From Parundibacterium terreum (lineage in GTDB: Bacteria; Pseudomonadota; Gammaproteobacteria; Burkholderiales; Burkholderiaceae_D), in assembly GCF_014636315.1 (NCBI RefSeq), contig NZ_BMED01000003.1, positions 434,001-498,000 on the forward strand: a DNA stretch of 64,000 nt, written 5' to 3'. Shown one piece after another: positions 1-7,699 of the stretch. The notes beneath the pieces were generated by a model. That model saw only the letters and a program-made list of their open reading frames with translations, searched no databases and was not told where the DNA came from. Each line of letters opens with the position of its first letter. Positions within the stretch are counted from its first letter, which is position 1. The translations under genes and the position numbers were made by a program.

Positions 1-497
1 GTGATCGGGCTGCCGTTAATGCCGATGATCTGGGCGCCGCGGGCAATTTTCTGCTGATCCGCCGGAGAGCCGGGTTGTACGTAAGTGACGCGCAATTTAC
101 CGTTTTCGTTAACCAGGTCGGCGCCATAGCCGATATCCAGCCCGGACTGAAAAAAATCATCGATTTCGCTCTTGCTGGCAGTGAAGCTGAACCTGTCTTT
201 ACTCTTGACCAGCAAGGCATCGAAATAAGCGGACGGGGTGCTGTAAGTGACCGACGGCACATTGACGATGTCGCTATACCAAAGATAGACATCATCCAGG
301 TTCGCCCTGATCCAGCTTTTTTCACCGGCCGGCGTGCAGACGTTGGCCAGTTCTGCGGGTTTGCCTGCAGGTCCTTCGGCTACCGGATTGTCTGGTGGTA
401 CCGTAGTGGGCGGCGAGCTTGCGCTAGATCCTCCCCCTCCGCAAGCTGCCATGGGCAATGCCAATAAAATGATAGAAAGCTTCAAAAATGTTTTCAT
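1..497 (-). CDS. S41-type (C-terminal processing) peptidase lipoprotein, partial
   Basis: The reading frame starts at 497 and leaves the left edge, so only the first 165 or so residues are present. It opens with a lipoprotein signal whose lipobox Cys is residue 19 (LPMAAC), followed by a Gly/Ser/Pro-rich linker. The next part has the pattern seen ahead of S41 peptidase cores (EKSWIRANLDDVYLWY, then a short PDZ-like start with YGADLV and VQPGSPADQQKIARGAQI). S41 enzymes are serine proteases of the periplasm or outer membrane. The catalytic Ser/Lys lie beyond the window, so the family call rests on the N-terminal and PDZ pattern only. It reads away from the tag gene on the other strand. Confidence 0.7.
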   Translation of the reverse strand, partial: MKTFLKLSIILLALPMAACGGGGSSASSPPTTVPPDNPVAEGPAGKPAELANVCTPAGEKSWIRANLDDVYLWYSDIVNVPSVTYSTPSAYFDALLVKSKDRFSFTASKSEIDDFFQSGLDIGYGADLVNENGKLRVTYVQPGSPADQQKIARGAQIIGINGSPI

Positions 498-614
498 TGC
501 AAACCCGGGAGTGCCGAGCGTAAGATGGTCGAGGCGATATGATGCCATATGATAATATTTTAAGCTGTCAAATAAATAATTTTCTAATCAACTCTCCAAT
601 CTGAAAAATCACCA

Positions 615-1166
615 ATGGCAAGCAAACGATGCGGTTGGGCCAATTCCGCCAATCCCCTCTACCTGGACTACCACGACAACGAATGGGGCGTGCCTTGCCA
701 CGATGAGCGGCGCCTGTTTGAGATGCTGAACCTGGAAGGGGCACAAGCCGGCTTGAGCTGGGAAACCGTGCTAAACAAACGTGAAAGCTACAGGCTCGCG
801 TTTGACAGTTGGGATGCCAAAAAGATTGCCAAATATGATGCCGCCAAGGTGGCGGAACTGCTGGCCAATCCCGGCATTATCAGGAACAAACTTAAGGTGG
901 CCGCCGCAATCACCAATGCGCAAGCCTATCTGCGCCTGTGCGAAGAACTGGGCGGGCTGGACGCGTATCTATGGGCGTGGGTGAAAGGCAAGCCTATCAA
1001 GAATAAGGGTGAGCGCATCATCAAGACTGAGTTGTCGGATGCGATTTCCAAGGATCTGGCAAAACGCGGTTTCAAGTTCGTCGGTTCGACGATCATCTAT
1101 GCCTATATGCAGGGTATAGGCATGGTGCAGGACCATGCTGCGGATTGCGACTGGCGCAAGAAATAG
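615..1166 (+). CDS. tag: DNA-3-methyladenine glycosylase I
   Basis: This 183-residue protein is full length for Tag. Tag removes 3-methyladenine from alkylated DNA as the first step of base excision repair in the cytoplasm. Diagnostic stretches are RCGWA near the start, YHDNEWGVP, the LEGAQAGLSW block with the active-site acidic residue, and RGFKFVGSTIIYAYMQ. The zinc ligands of the family are all visible: Cys6, His20, His174 and Cys178. It is a single gene between two leftward genes. No strong Shine-Dalgarno is seen before the ATG, but no other start would keep Cys6. Confidence 0.97.
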   Translation: MASKRCGWANSANPLYLDYHDNEWGVPCHDERRLFEMLNLEGAQAGLSWETVLNKRESYRLAFDSWDAKKIAKYDAAKVAELLANPGIIRNKLKVAAAITNAQAYLRLCEELGGLDAYLWAWVKGKPIKNKGERIIKTELSDAISKDLAKRGFKFVGSTIIYAYMQGIGMVQDHAADCDWRKK

Positions 1167-1206
1167 ACAAGAGAAACGGATAAAAAGCGGTTAAATCCCT
1201 CGCGCC

Positions 1207-1233
1207 AAAGAAAAGGCACTCGCTTGGAGTGCC
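1207..1233 (-). terminator. Intrinsic terminator of the S9 peptidase gene
   Basis: A 7-bp perfect stem (1215-1221 with 1227-1233, GGCACTC/GAGTGCC) with a 5-nt loop is followed, on the minus strand, by the run TTTTCTTT. It sits 22 bp past the stop codon of the leftward peptidase gene. The plus-strand side has no T tract, so it is unlikely to serve tag. Confidence 0.8.
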
Positions 1234-1255
1234 CTTGTACTGGAATCTGGATGGC

Positions 1256-3244
1256 TTATTTTTTACCGATATTCTGGTCCAGGAATTTTTCGACCCGCGT
1301 CCAGAAATCGATATTGTTTTTCTTCAGGCGCCATCCGTGGCCCTCTTCGCCGTAGACGATCCACTCTACGTTAGGATTGTGTGCCTTCACCGCATTGTAG
1401 AACTTGGTGCCGTGCACTACCGGCACACGGACATCGGAGCCGCCATAGGCCAGGATAAGCGGTTTTTTCAGGCGGGAAGCCTGTTCTATCGGTGATGTGG
1501 CTTTTAATTGGGCGGCATCCTTTACCTGATCGCCTATCAGGGTAGGCATGCCGTATTTTGCATAGTCGTCCGAGGTGTCGCTCCAGGTCACGTCATAGAG
1601 CAGGTTGATGTCGGATACACCTACCCAGCTGATGCCGCACTGGTAGAGATCCGGTTCCTTGATCAGTCCCATCAACGTCGCATAGCCGCCATAGCTGGCG
1701 CCGGCGATGCAAATACGCTTGGGATCGGCATAGCCCTGGGCGATGGCCCATTTTGTGCCGTCGGTCACGTCGTCCTGCATGGCAAGGCCCCATTGCTTCC
1801 ATCCGGAAGTCCACAGCTTGGAGCCGTAGCCGGTGCTGCCACGGAATTCGGGTTCCAGCACTGCATAGCCGCGCGATGCAAGGAATTGCGTAACGGGGTT
1901 CCACTGCCAGTGGCCGCCCCTGACATAGGGGCCGCCGTGAACCATCACCACTAACGGAAGATTCTTGCCGCTGCTTCCTCTTGGCAGCGTCAGATAGGCT
2001 GGAATTTCCAAGCCGTCCCTCGCCTTGTAGCGCACCATATCCATATGCGACATCTGCCTCCTGTCGATATTGGGCATGGCTTCGCCAAGCGGTGAAAATT
2101 TACCGGTTTTGGTGTTAAACAGCAGATAGACGCCGGGGTAGATATCGGAATGTGCATGGACCAAAATCGTTTCGCTGGACGCAAATTCTGCGCCGCTTAT
2201 TGTATTGATGGTATCGGGTAGCTGGGCGTCTATTCTTTCCTGCATTTTTTTCCAGCTGTCGTCGAACCACATGGTGGCTTCGGCGTCCGTTTCATAGCGC
2301 AGTCCGATTACTTTGTTTTCTACCGTGTTGTAGACAAAGGATCCTCTAAAGTCATAGCCCTTCATGCTGATCAGCGGTGTGCCAGATACCCGGTTATTTT
2401 CCAGATCATATTTATAGGCGGAGGTGGTATCTTGCCCCTGATGCGCAGAGACATACAGGCTGCCATCCGGACTAATGAAGAGGGGAGTGAAGCCTTCTTC
2501 CTTGAGGGGATCAAATTCGATCAGCTTGCGCCAGTTTTCCGTCTTTGGATCTTTGTAATAGATGGAGGTGATACTTTTGTCAGAGGCTTCTGCTACCCTG
2601 ACCTGGCCTGCCTTATCCACCAGGAAACTGACGGAATTCTTGGGCGTTTCGATACGCTGTGTCAGGCCGGTACGGGTGTTGAGGCGCAGAAAATTCAGCG
2701 TCGGTTTCAGGTTATTGCCATTTTGTTCCACGACAAAGACGTCATCGGAATCTTTTTGATGATCGACATCGACAAAAAAATGATTTGGCGGCAATTGGCG
2801 GCTGATCTTTCTTTCCGATGTATAGAAGCGCTCTATCAGTTCGCGGTGATTGCTGCCGTCGATATCGATGGCAAAGAGGCCGGGACCGGTACGGGTCTCG
2901 CCTTGTCCGATAGTCTTATCCGTCACTTGAAACACAACCCGCTTATTGTTGACCCAGTGGACATTGGCGATATCCAGGCTGGAAAAGTGCTCCAGAATCT
3001 TGTGCGCATTCGTCGTAACGTCAATCACGGCCAGCATCACTCTCTCATCCGAGCCGGATACCAGAATAGCGACTGATTTGCCGTCCGGCGACAAGCGCGC
3101 ACTGTTCAATACGATGGGCTTGAAAAATTCGCTGACGGCGGGCGGAGCAGCCTGGGCTTGGGTTAGGGGAGTGGCAAGCATGCCGCAAGAAAAACAAAGT
3201 GCTACGGCGGCCATGAGCGGCTTGCACCATTTTTTTTGATTCAT
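1256..3244 (-). CDS. Secreted S9 family (prolyl oligopeptidase-like) peptidase
   Basis: The likely start is the ATG at 3244, which gives a 662-residue protein beginning with a clear Sec signal peptide (charged MNQKK, hydrophobic core, cleavage near AQA at residues 30-32); the frame stays open 20 codons further upstream, but those codons would bury the signal. The N-terminal half (about 45-400) has the repeated sequence pattern of a beta-propeller, and the C-terminal half is an alpha/beta hydrolase. The catalytic triad of the family is visible: Ser517 in GASYGGY, Asp604 in GGSDVRVP and His636 in EGHGW; HGGP at 436-439 forms the oxyanion hole. Such enzymes cut short peptides in the periplasm or outside. 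It is a single gene with its own terminator; substrate specificity (acylaminoacyl- versus dipeptidyl-peptidase) cannot be told. Confidence 0.93.
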   Translation of the reverse strand: MNQKKWCKPLMAAVALCFSCGMLATPLTQAQAAPPAVSEFFKPIVLNSARLSPDGKSVAILVSGSDERVMLAVIDVTTNAHKILEHFSSLDIANVHWVNNKRVVFQVTDKTIGQGETRTGPGLFAIDIDGSNHRELIERFYTSERKISRQLPPNHFFVDVDHQKDSDDVFVVEQNGNNLKPTLNFLRLNTRTGLTQRIETPKNSVSFLVDKAGQVRVAEASDKSITSIYYKDPKTENWRKLIEFDPLKEEGFTPLFISPDGSLYVSAHQGQDTTSAYKYDLENNRVSGTPLISMKGYDFRGSFVYNTVENKVIGLRYETDAEATMWFDDSWKKMQERIDAQLPDTINTISGAEFASSETILVHAHSDIYPGVYLLFNTKTGKFSPLGEAMPNIDRRQMSHMDMVRYKARDGLEIPAYLTLPRGSSGKNLPLVVMVHGGPYVRGGHWQWNPVTQFLASRGYAVLEPEFRGSTGYGSKLWTSGWKQWGLAMQDDVTDGTKWAIAQGYADPKRICIAGASYGGYATLMGLIKEPDLYQCGISWVGVSDINLLYDVTWSDTSDDYAKYGMPTLIGDQVKDAAQLKATSPIEQASRLKKPLILAYGGSDVRVPVVHGTKFYNAVKAHNPNVEWIVYGEEGHGWRLKKNNIDFWTRVEKFLDQNIGKK

Positions 3245-3389
3245 CACCGATCTTTCCCAGTTTCTTTGTTGTGGAAAAGATATTGTACATATGAAACATG
3301 GCAATAAATCAATTTATTGCCGTGTTTGTCTCATATCTGGCGATTTTGGCCGAGGGACGGCTTAGGGGCGATGTATTTGGGGCCAGGTT

Positions 3390-4268
3390 TCAGGGCTGTT
3401 TATTATTGAACTGCTGCGCCAGCGATTGCAGTTCGGATGCTTGCTGGCCAGCGGACGAGCCGAGATGCTCGGGAAGTTTTACCCGGACCGGCTTGCTATG
3501 CATATTGGTCGACGACAGCACATTGCTGGTTGCATCCGGTGCTGCATTCCAGATGGGATCGGCTATGCCTTCAAAGACCGTCTTCAGTTGCTGGCCCCAG
3601 GTGTTGCGTATCATCTGGAAATATTGATTTTTTTCATCAATGGTCACAAAGCGGCTCACCGCCAGGCTATCGGCTTTGTACACCAGCAGATCCAGCGGCA
3701 GGCCCACGGAGATATTGGAGCGCAGGGTAGAGTCCATGGAGATCAGTGCGCACTTGGCGGCTTCATCCAGACTAGTGGACGGGTTGACCACGCGGTCTAT
3801 GATGGGTTTGCCGTATTTGGCTTCACCGATCTGGAAGTAGGTGCTTTCGTTGTGCGATTCTATGAAATTACCGGCTGCATACACCTGGAACAGGCGGCAA
3901 CGCTCGCCCTTGATCTGGCCGCCGAAGATGATGCTGACATTGAAATCGATGCCGAACTCGGCCAGCGATTCTGCATCACGCTTGTGCACGGTACGCACCG
4001 CGTCACCCAGCATGCGCGCGGCATCATACATGGTTGCTGCAGTCCAGATACTTTGGCCGTCTTCGCTGACATGTTCTGAAATGAGCTGGCGTATCGATTG
4101 TGAAATTGACAGATTACCGGCCGTCATCAAGACCATCATCCTGTCGCCAGGATTTTCAAACACGCTCATCTTGCGGAAAGTGCCTACCTGGTCCACGCCT
4201 GCGTTGGTGCGTGAATCGGAGAGAAAAACCAGGCCTTCGTCGAGGCGCATGCCTACACAATATGTCAT
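3390..4268 (-). CDS. Anbu-type (proteasome-like) peptidase
   Basis: The 292-residue protein starts MTYCVGMRLDEGLVFLSDSR. After removal of Met, Thr1 would be the N-terminal nucleophile, with Asp17 in SDSR and a Lys at 32 in the place of the proteasome catalytic Asp/Lys. This is the Anbu (ancestral beta subunit) / HslV-like family, distinct from HslV by its longer C-terminal part. The last 40 residues are low-complexity and Gln/Ser-rich. It is the last gene of a leftward set with a transglutaminase, an alpha-E protein and an ATP-grasp protein, the gene neighbourhood typical of Anbu in proteobacteria. Anbu is thought to form an open ring or spiral that may degrade tagged peptides; its substrate is not known. 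A 95-bp gap separates it from the transglutaminase gene, so it may have its own promoter. Confidence 0.93.
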   Translation of the reverse strand: MTYCVGMRLDEGLVFLSDSRTNAGVDQVGTFRKMSVFENPGDRMMVLMTAGNLSISQSIRQLISEHVSEDGQSIWTAATMYDAARMLGDAVRTVHKRDAESLAEFGIDFNVSIIFGGQIKGERCRLFQVYAAGNFIESHNESTYFQIGEAKYGKPIIDRVVNPSTSLDEAAKCALISMDSTLRSNISVGLPLDLLVYKADSLAVSRFVTIDEKNQYFQMIRNTWGQQLKTVFEGIADPIWNAAPDATSNVLSSTNMHSKPVRVKLPEHLGSSAGQQASELQSLAQQFNNKQP

Positions 4269-4363
4269 GTTTGCAACATCTTGATTAAAACCACTATTTT
4301 ACACTTTAGGCTGCTGAAATGATGTTGGCCTGCACCGATTTCTTCCGTACTGGCGGGCTTTGT

Positions 4364-5182
4364 TCATTCTGTCAACAAAGGAACGACCTCTACCTTCACT
4401 GTTAATATTTCATTACCGCCACCGCGCCTGACCCCGCGGATCGGGGCCGCCGAATCATAATCCCTGCCAATCGCCAGCCGGCAATAGGCATCGGTCATCA
4501 GGCGGGCGTGGGTGACGTCTATGCTGACCCAACCATTGAAATCCGCCTCGCTGATCCACGCATCCACCCAGGCGTGGCTCTCTGCGTGGCCGGTGGATTC
4601 CGGGTCGATATAGCCAGACACGTAGCGCGCCGGCACTCCATGCGCGTGGCAGCAGGCCAGGAATAGATGCGCGTGATCCTGGCACACGCCTCTTCCCAAT
4701 TGCAGCGCATCGGTGGCGGTGGTGGTGACGATGGTTGCACCACTTTGGTAACTCACTGCACCGCAAATGCGCTCCGCCAGCGTGATCAGGTGCTGCGATT
4801 GTACCGCTTGCCCAGCCGGCGGCAAGCTGTCAGCGGCAAAATCCAGCACCATCGGTGTCGCTTCAGTCAAGCGGGTCGCCACGGTAAAGATCAGCGGCGA
4901 CTGTGGATTGTCGTCCGCCAGCCGGCCCCTGTCCGGGCTGGTGGTTTCAACGATACCTTGCGCAATGATGGCGACTTGTTCATGCGGGCCGGTAATGGTC
5001 AGCGTATGGCACAGATTGCCGTAGGCATCGGTATACGCGTGCATCTGGCCTGAAGTATTGATCTGCCACGACAATACGTTCTGCTGGGGTTCGGGACGCG
5101 GAGTCAGGTGCAACTGCTGTATCGTATACGCCAGCGGCATGCTGTAGCGGTAGATAGTCTCATGGCGTATGGATAGTCGCAT
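4364..5182 (-). CDS. Transglutaminase-like cysteine peptidase of the Anbu cluster
   Basis: The chosen ATG at 5182 gives MRLSIRHETIYRY, the canonical beginning of the bacterial transglutaminase N-terminal domain (RHxTxYxY); an upstream ATG at 5209 would overlap the previous gene. The N-terminal beta domain covers about 1-110 and the papain-like transglutaminase core about 125-225. The triad is visible as Cys167 (GRGVCQDHAH), His203 (ESHAWVDAW) and Asp222 (GWVSIDVTH). In this context these proteins are predicted to be peptidases or amide-bond enzymes acting with the ATP-grasp ligase of the same operon. It starts 16 bp after the alpha-E stop codon, so co-translation is likely. Confidence 0.93.
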   Translation of the reverse strand: MRLSIRHETIYRYSMPLAYTIQQLHLTPRPEPQQNVLSWQINTSGQMHAYTDAYGNLCHTLTITGPHEQVAIIAQGIVETTSPDRGRLADDNPQSPLIFTVATRLTEATPMVLDFAADSLPPAGQAVQSQHLITLAERICGAVSYQSGATIVTTTATDALQLGRGVCQDHAHLFLACCHAHGVPARYVSGYIDPESTGHAESHAWVDAWISEADFNGWVSIDVTHARLMTDAYCRLAIGRDYDSAAPIRGVRRGGGNEILTVKVEVVPLLTE

Positions 5183-5198
5183 AAGGGAACCGGGCCGG

Positions 5199-6152
5199 CT
5201 AAGCAGCAAGGGGAACCAGGAAGTCGCGGCTGACGCGATTACCCAGTTCGTTGATGCGCTCCAGGAATTCCGTCAGCGTCACATGCAAGCCCGCCCCAAG
5301 AATTTCTTCTATGCGGCCAAACTGCAGTTCCGCATGCAGCTTGCCGGCAAAGCGTTCCGTTTCTGCAGACACATCGTTGCGCACCTCTTTCAGATTGTTC
5401 ACCACTTCGTCCATGCAGGCCAGCAGCGAGCGCGGCATATCGCCGCGCAACATCAGCAATTCTGCAACCCGCTCCGGTGTAATGACGTCGCGGTAGACCT
5501 TGCGGTAGATTTCAAAGCCGGAAACCGAGCGCAGCAACGCTGCCCAATAGTAGAAATCCCTCTGCGAGATTTCATTGCCGGTAGTTCGCTTGCCGGTGGC
5601 GCCGTGGAATTTCACATCCAGGATACGCGCGGTATTATCTGCCCTCTCCAGGAAGGTGCCCAGGCGGATGAAATGCACGGCCTCGTCCTTCAGCATGGTG
5701 CCCAGCGTCACGCCGCGGGACAGATGCGAGCGGTACTTGACCCATTCGAAAAACTGGCTAGGATCGCGTTCCAGCAAGCCGCTATCGATGCGCTTGGACA
5801 TGTCCAGCCAGGTGGCGTTCTGGGTTTCCCATACCTCGGTGGTCAAGGTGCCGCGTACTGCGCGCGCATTCTCGCGCGCCCCGGTCAGGCAGGCGCAGAT
5901 GGAAGATGGGTTGTCCGGGTCACGAACCATGAAATCCACGACATCCTTGGAGTTCAATAGCCCGTACTTGTTATCAAAGCGGGATTGCAATTCCGAGATG
6001 CCCAGCATGGCGCGCCAGCCTTTTTCTGCATCTTCAGCGGATTGCGGCAGCATGGACGTCTGCACATTGACGTCCAGCATGCGGGCGGTATTTTCGGCGC
6101 GTTCTGTATAACGGGCCATCCAGAACAAATGATCGGCGGTGCGGCTTAGCAT
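5199..6152 (-). CDS. Alpha-E domain protein of the ATP-grasp/Anbu cluster
   Basis: The likely start is the ATG at 6152, one base after the ATP-grasp stop, giving 317 residues that open MLSRTADHLFWMARYTERAEN, the conserved signature of the alpha-E family (COG2307). The protein is almost wholly alpha-helical with repeated charged Glu/Arg patches and has no signal peptide. The function is not known biochemically; comparative work pairs it with the circularly permuted ATP-grasp as part of a peptide-forming or tagging system, sometimes as one fused protein. A longer ORF with 13 extra codons overlaps the ATP-grasp gene and is less likely. Confidence 0.93.
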   Translation of the reverse strand: MLSRTADHLFWMARYTERAENTARMLDVNVQTSMLPQSAEDAEKGWRAMLGISELQSRFDNKYGLLNSKDVVDFMVRDPDNPSSICACLTGARENARAVRGTLTTEVWETQNATWLDMSKRIDSGLLERDPSQFFEWVKYRSHLSRGVTLGTMLKDEAVHFIRLGTFLERADNTARILDVKFHGATGKRTTGNEISQRDFYYWAALLRSVSGFEIYRKVYRDVITPERVAELLMLRGDMPRSLLACMDEVVNNLKEVRNDVSAETERFAGKLHAELQFGRIEEILGAGLHVTLTEFLERINELGNRVSRDFLVPLAA

Positions 6153-6153
6153 T

Positions 6154-7587
6154 TTAACTCTCCAATATCCAAGTGTCTTTGGTACCGCCACCCTGCGAGG
6201 AGTTGACGACCAGCGAGCCTTCCTGCAGAGCGACGCGGGTCAGCCCGCCGGGCACCATGGAGACCGTCTTGCCGGATAACACAAACGGGCGCAGGTCGAT
6301 ATGGCGCGGCGCAATGCCGCTCTCCACATAGGTAGGGCATGCAGACAGCGCCAGCGTAGGCTGGGCGATATAGCCGTCCGGCTTGGCCAGCAGGCGCTGG
6401 CGGAAATCTTCTATCTGCGCCTTGGTCGAGGCAGGCCCGACCAGCATGCCGTAGCCGCCGGCGCCGTGCACTTCCTTGACGACCAGGTCAGGCAGGTTGG
6501 CCAGCGTATAGGCCAGGTCTTCTTTCTTGCGGCACTGATAGGTCGGAACGTTGTTCAGGATAGGTTCTTCGCTCAGGTAAAACTTGATCATGTCCGGTAC
6601 GAAAGGATAAATCGACTTGTCATCCGCTACACCGGTGCCGATGGCATTGGCCAGCGTGACCCTGCCGGAGCGGTAGACCGATAGCAGGCCCGGCACGCCA
6701 AGCGAAGAATCAGGACGGAAGGCGAGGGGATCCATGAAATCATCATCGATGCGGCGATAGATCACGTCCACCCGTTTGGGGCCGCGCGTGGTGCGCATAT
6801 ATACGGCATTGTCGTTGACGAACAAATCCTGTCCCTCGACCAGTTCCACCCCCATCTGCTGGGCCAGGAAAGCATGTTCGAAATAGGCAGAGTTGTACAT
6901 GCCGGGTGTCATTACGACGATGGTCGGATCGGTAACGCCCATCGGTGCCACTGATCGCAGATTATCCAGCAGCATATCGGGATAATGGTCGACGGGAGCA
7001 ATCTTGTTGCGCGCAAACAGTTCCGGAAACAGCCGCATCATCATCTTGCGGTCTTCCAGCATGTAGGAAACGCCGGACGGCACGCGCAGATTATCTTCCA
7101 GTACATAGAATTCGCCGGCACCGGCCCGCACTATATCGACCCCAGCGATATGGGCGTAAATGTCAGACGCCACCGAGATGCCCTGCATTTCCGGACGGTA
7201 TTGCGCATTCTTGTAAATCTGTTCTGCGGGAATGATCTTGGCCTTGATGATGTTTTGGTCATGATAAATATCATGAATGAACATATTCAGCGCCTGCACA
7301 CGCTGTACCAGACCGGCTCGCAATTGCGTCCATTCTTCGGCATGGATGATGCGTGGAATGATGTCGAAGGGAATCAGACGCTCGGTGCCGGCGTCGTCGC
7401 CATACACGGCGAAGGTAATGCCTACCCTGCGGAACATCAGGTCGGCTTCGGCGCGTTTCCTGGCGATGGTATCGGCCGGCTGTCGCTTTAACCAGGCATC
7501 AAACTCGCGATAATGTTCTCGTACTGCATCAGTGCTAGTCGCGGTATCACTACCATCGGCATGCATTTCATTGAAAAATTTTGCCAT
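6154..7587 (-). CDS. Circularly permuted ATP-grasp protein
   Basis: The 477-residue protein has the features of the circularly permuted ATP-grasp type 2 family (COG2308): AEEWTQLRAGLVQRVQALN, FIHDIYHDQ, VLEDNLRVPSGVSYMLEDR near the middle and the late VVKEVHGAGGYGM segment that binds nucleotide. It likely forms an amide bond with ATP; the acceptor and donor are unknown, with peptide ligation or tagging proposed. AACAGGAT sits just before the ATG. It is the first gene of the leftward cluster with the alpha-E, transglutaminase and Anbu genes, and the roughly 110 bp to the next leftward gene's stop probably hold the promoter. Confidence 0.94.
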   Translation of the reverse strand: MAKFFNEMHADGSDTATSTDAVREHYREFDAWLKRQPADTIARKRAEADLMFRRVGITFAVYGDDAGTERLIPFDIIPRIIHAEEWTQLRAGLVQRVQALNMFIHDIYHDQNIIKAKIIPAEQIYKNAQYRPEMQGISVASDIYAHIAGVDIVRAGAGEFYVLEDNLRVPSGVSYMLEDRKMMMRLFPELFARNKIAPVDHYPDMLLDNLRSVAPMGVTDPTIVVMTPGMYNSAYFEHAFLAQQMGVELVEGQDLFVNDNAVYMRTTRGPKRVDVIYRRIDDDFMDPLAFRPDSSLGVPGLLSVYRSGRVTLANAIGTGVADDKSIYPFVPDMIKFYLSEEPILNNVPTYQCRKKEDLAYTLANLPDLVVKEVHGAGGYGMLVGPASTKAQIEDFRQRLLAKPDGYIAQPTLALSACPTYVESGIAPRHIDLRPFVLSGKTVSMVPGGLTRVALQEGSLVVNSSQGGGTKDTWILES

Positions 7588-7699
7588 GATCCTGTTTTCG
7601 CGTGAAAGTTGTACTTATGATTTAGCTACACAAAACTAACTATCAAGAAACATGCCAGGGGCGCGACAGGGTATTTCAAAACACGGAATAGGGATCCTT

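Noticed and set aside
5169..5960. 263-codon frame opposite the alpha-E gene
   Set aside because: The opposite strand has a clear conserved family; this frame shows only mirrored composition.
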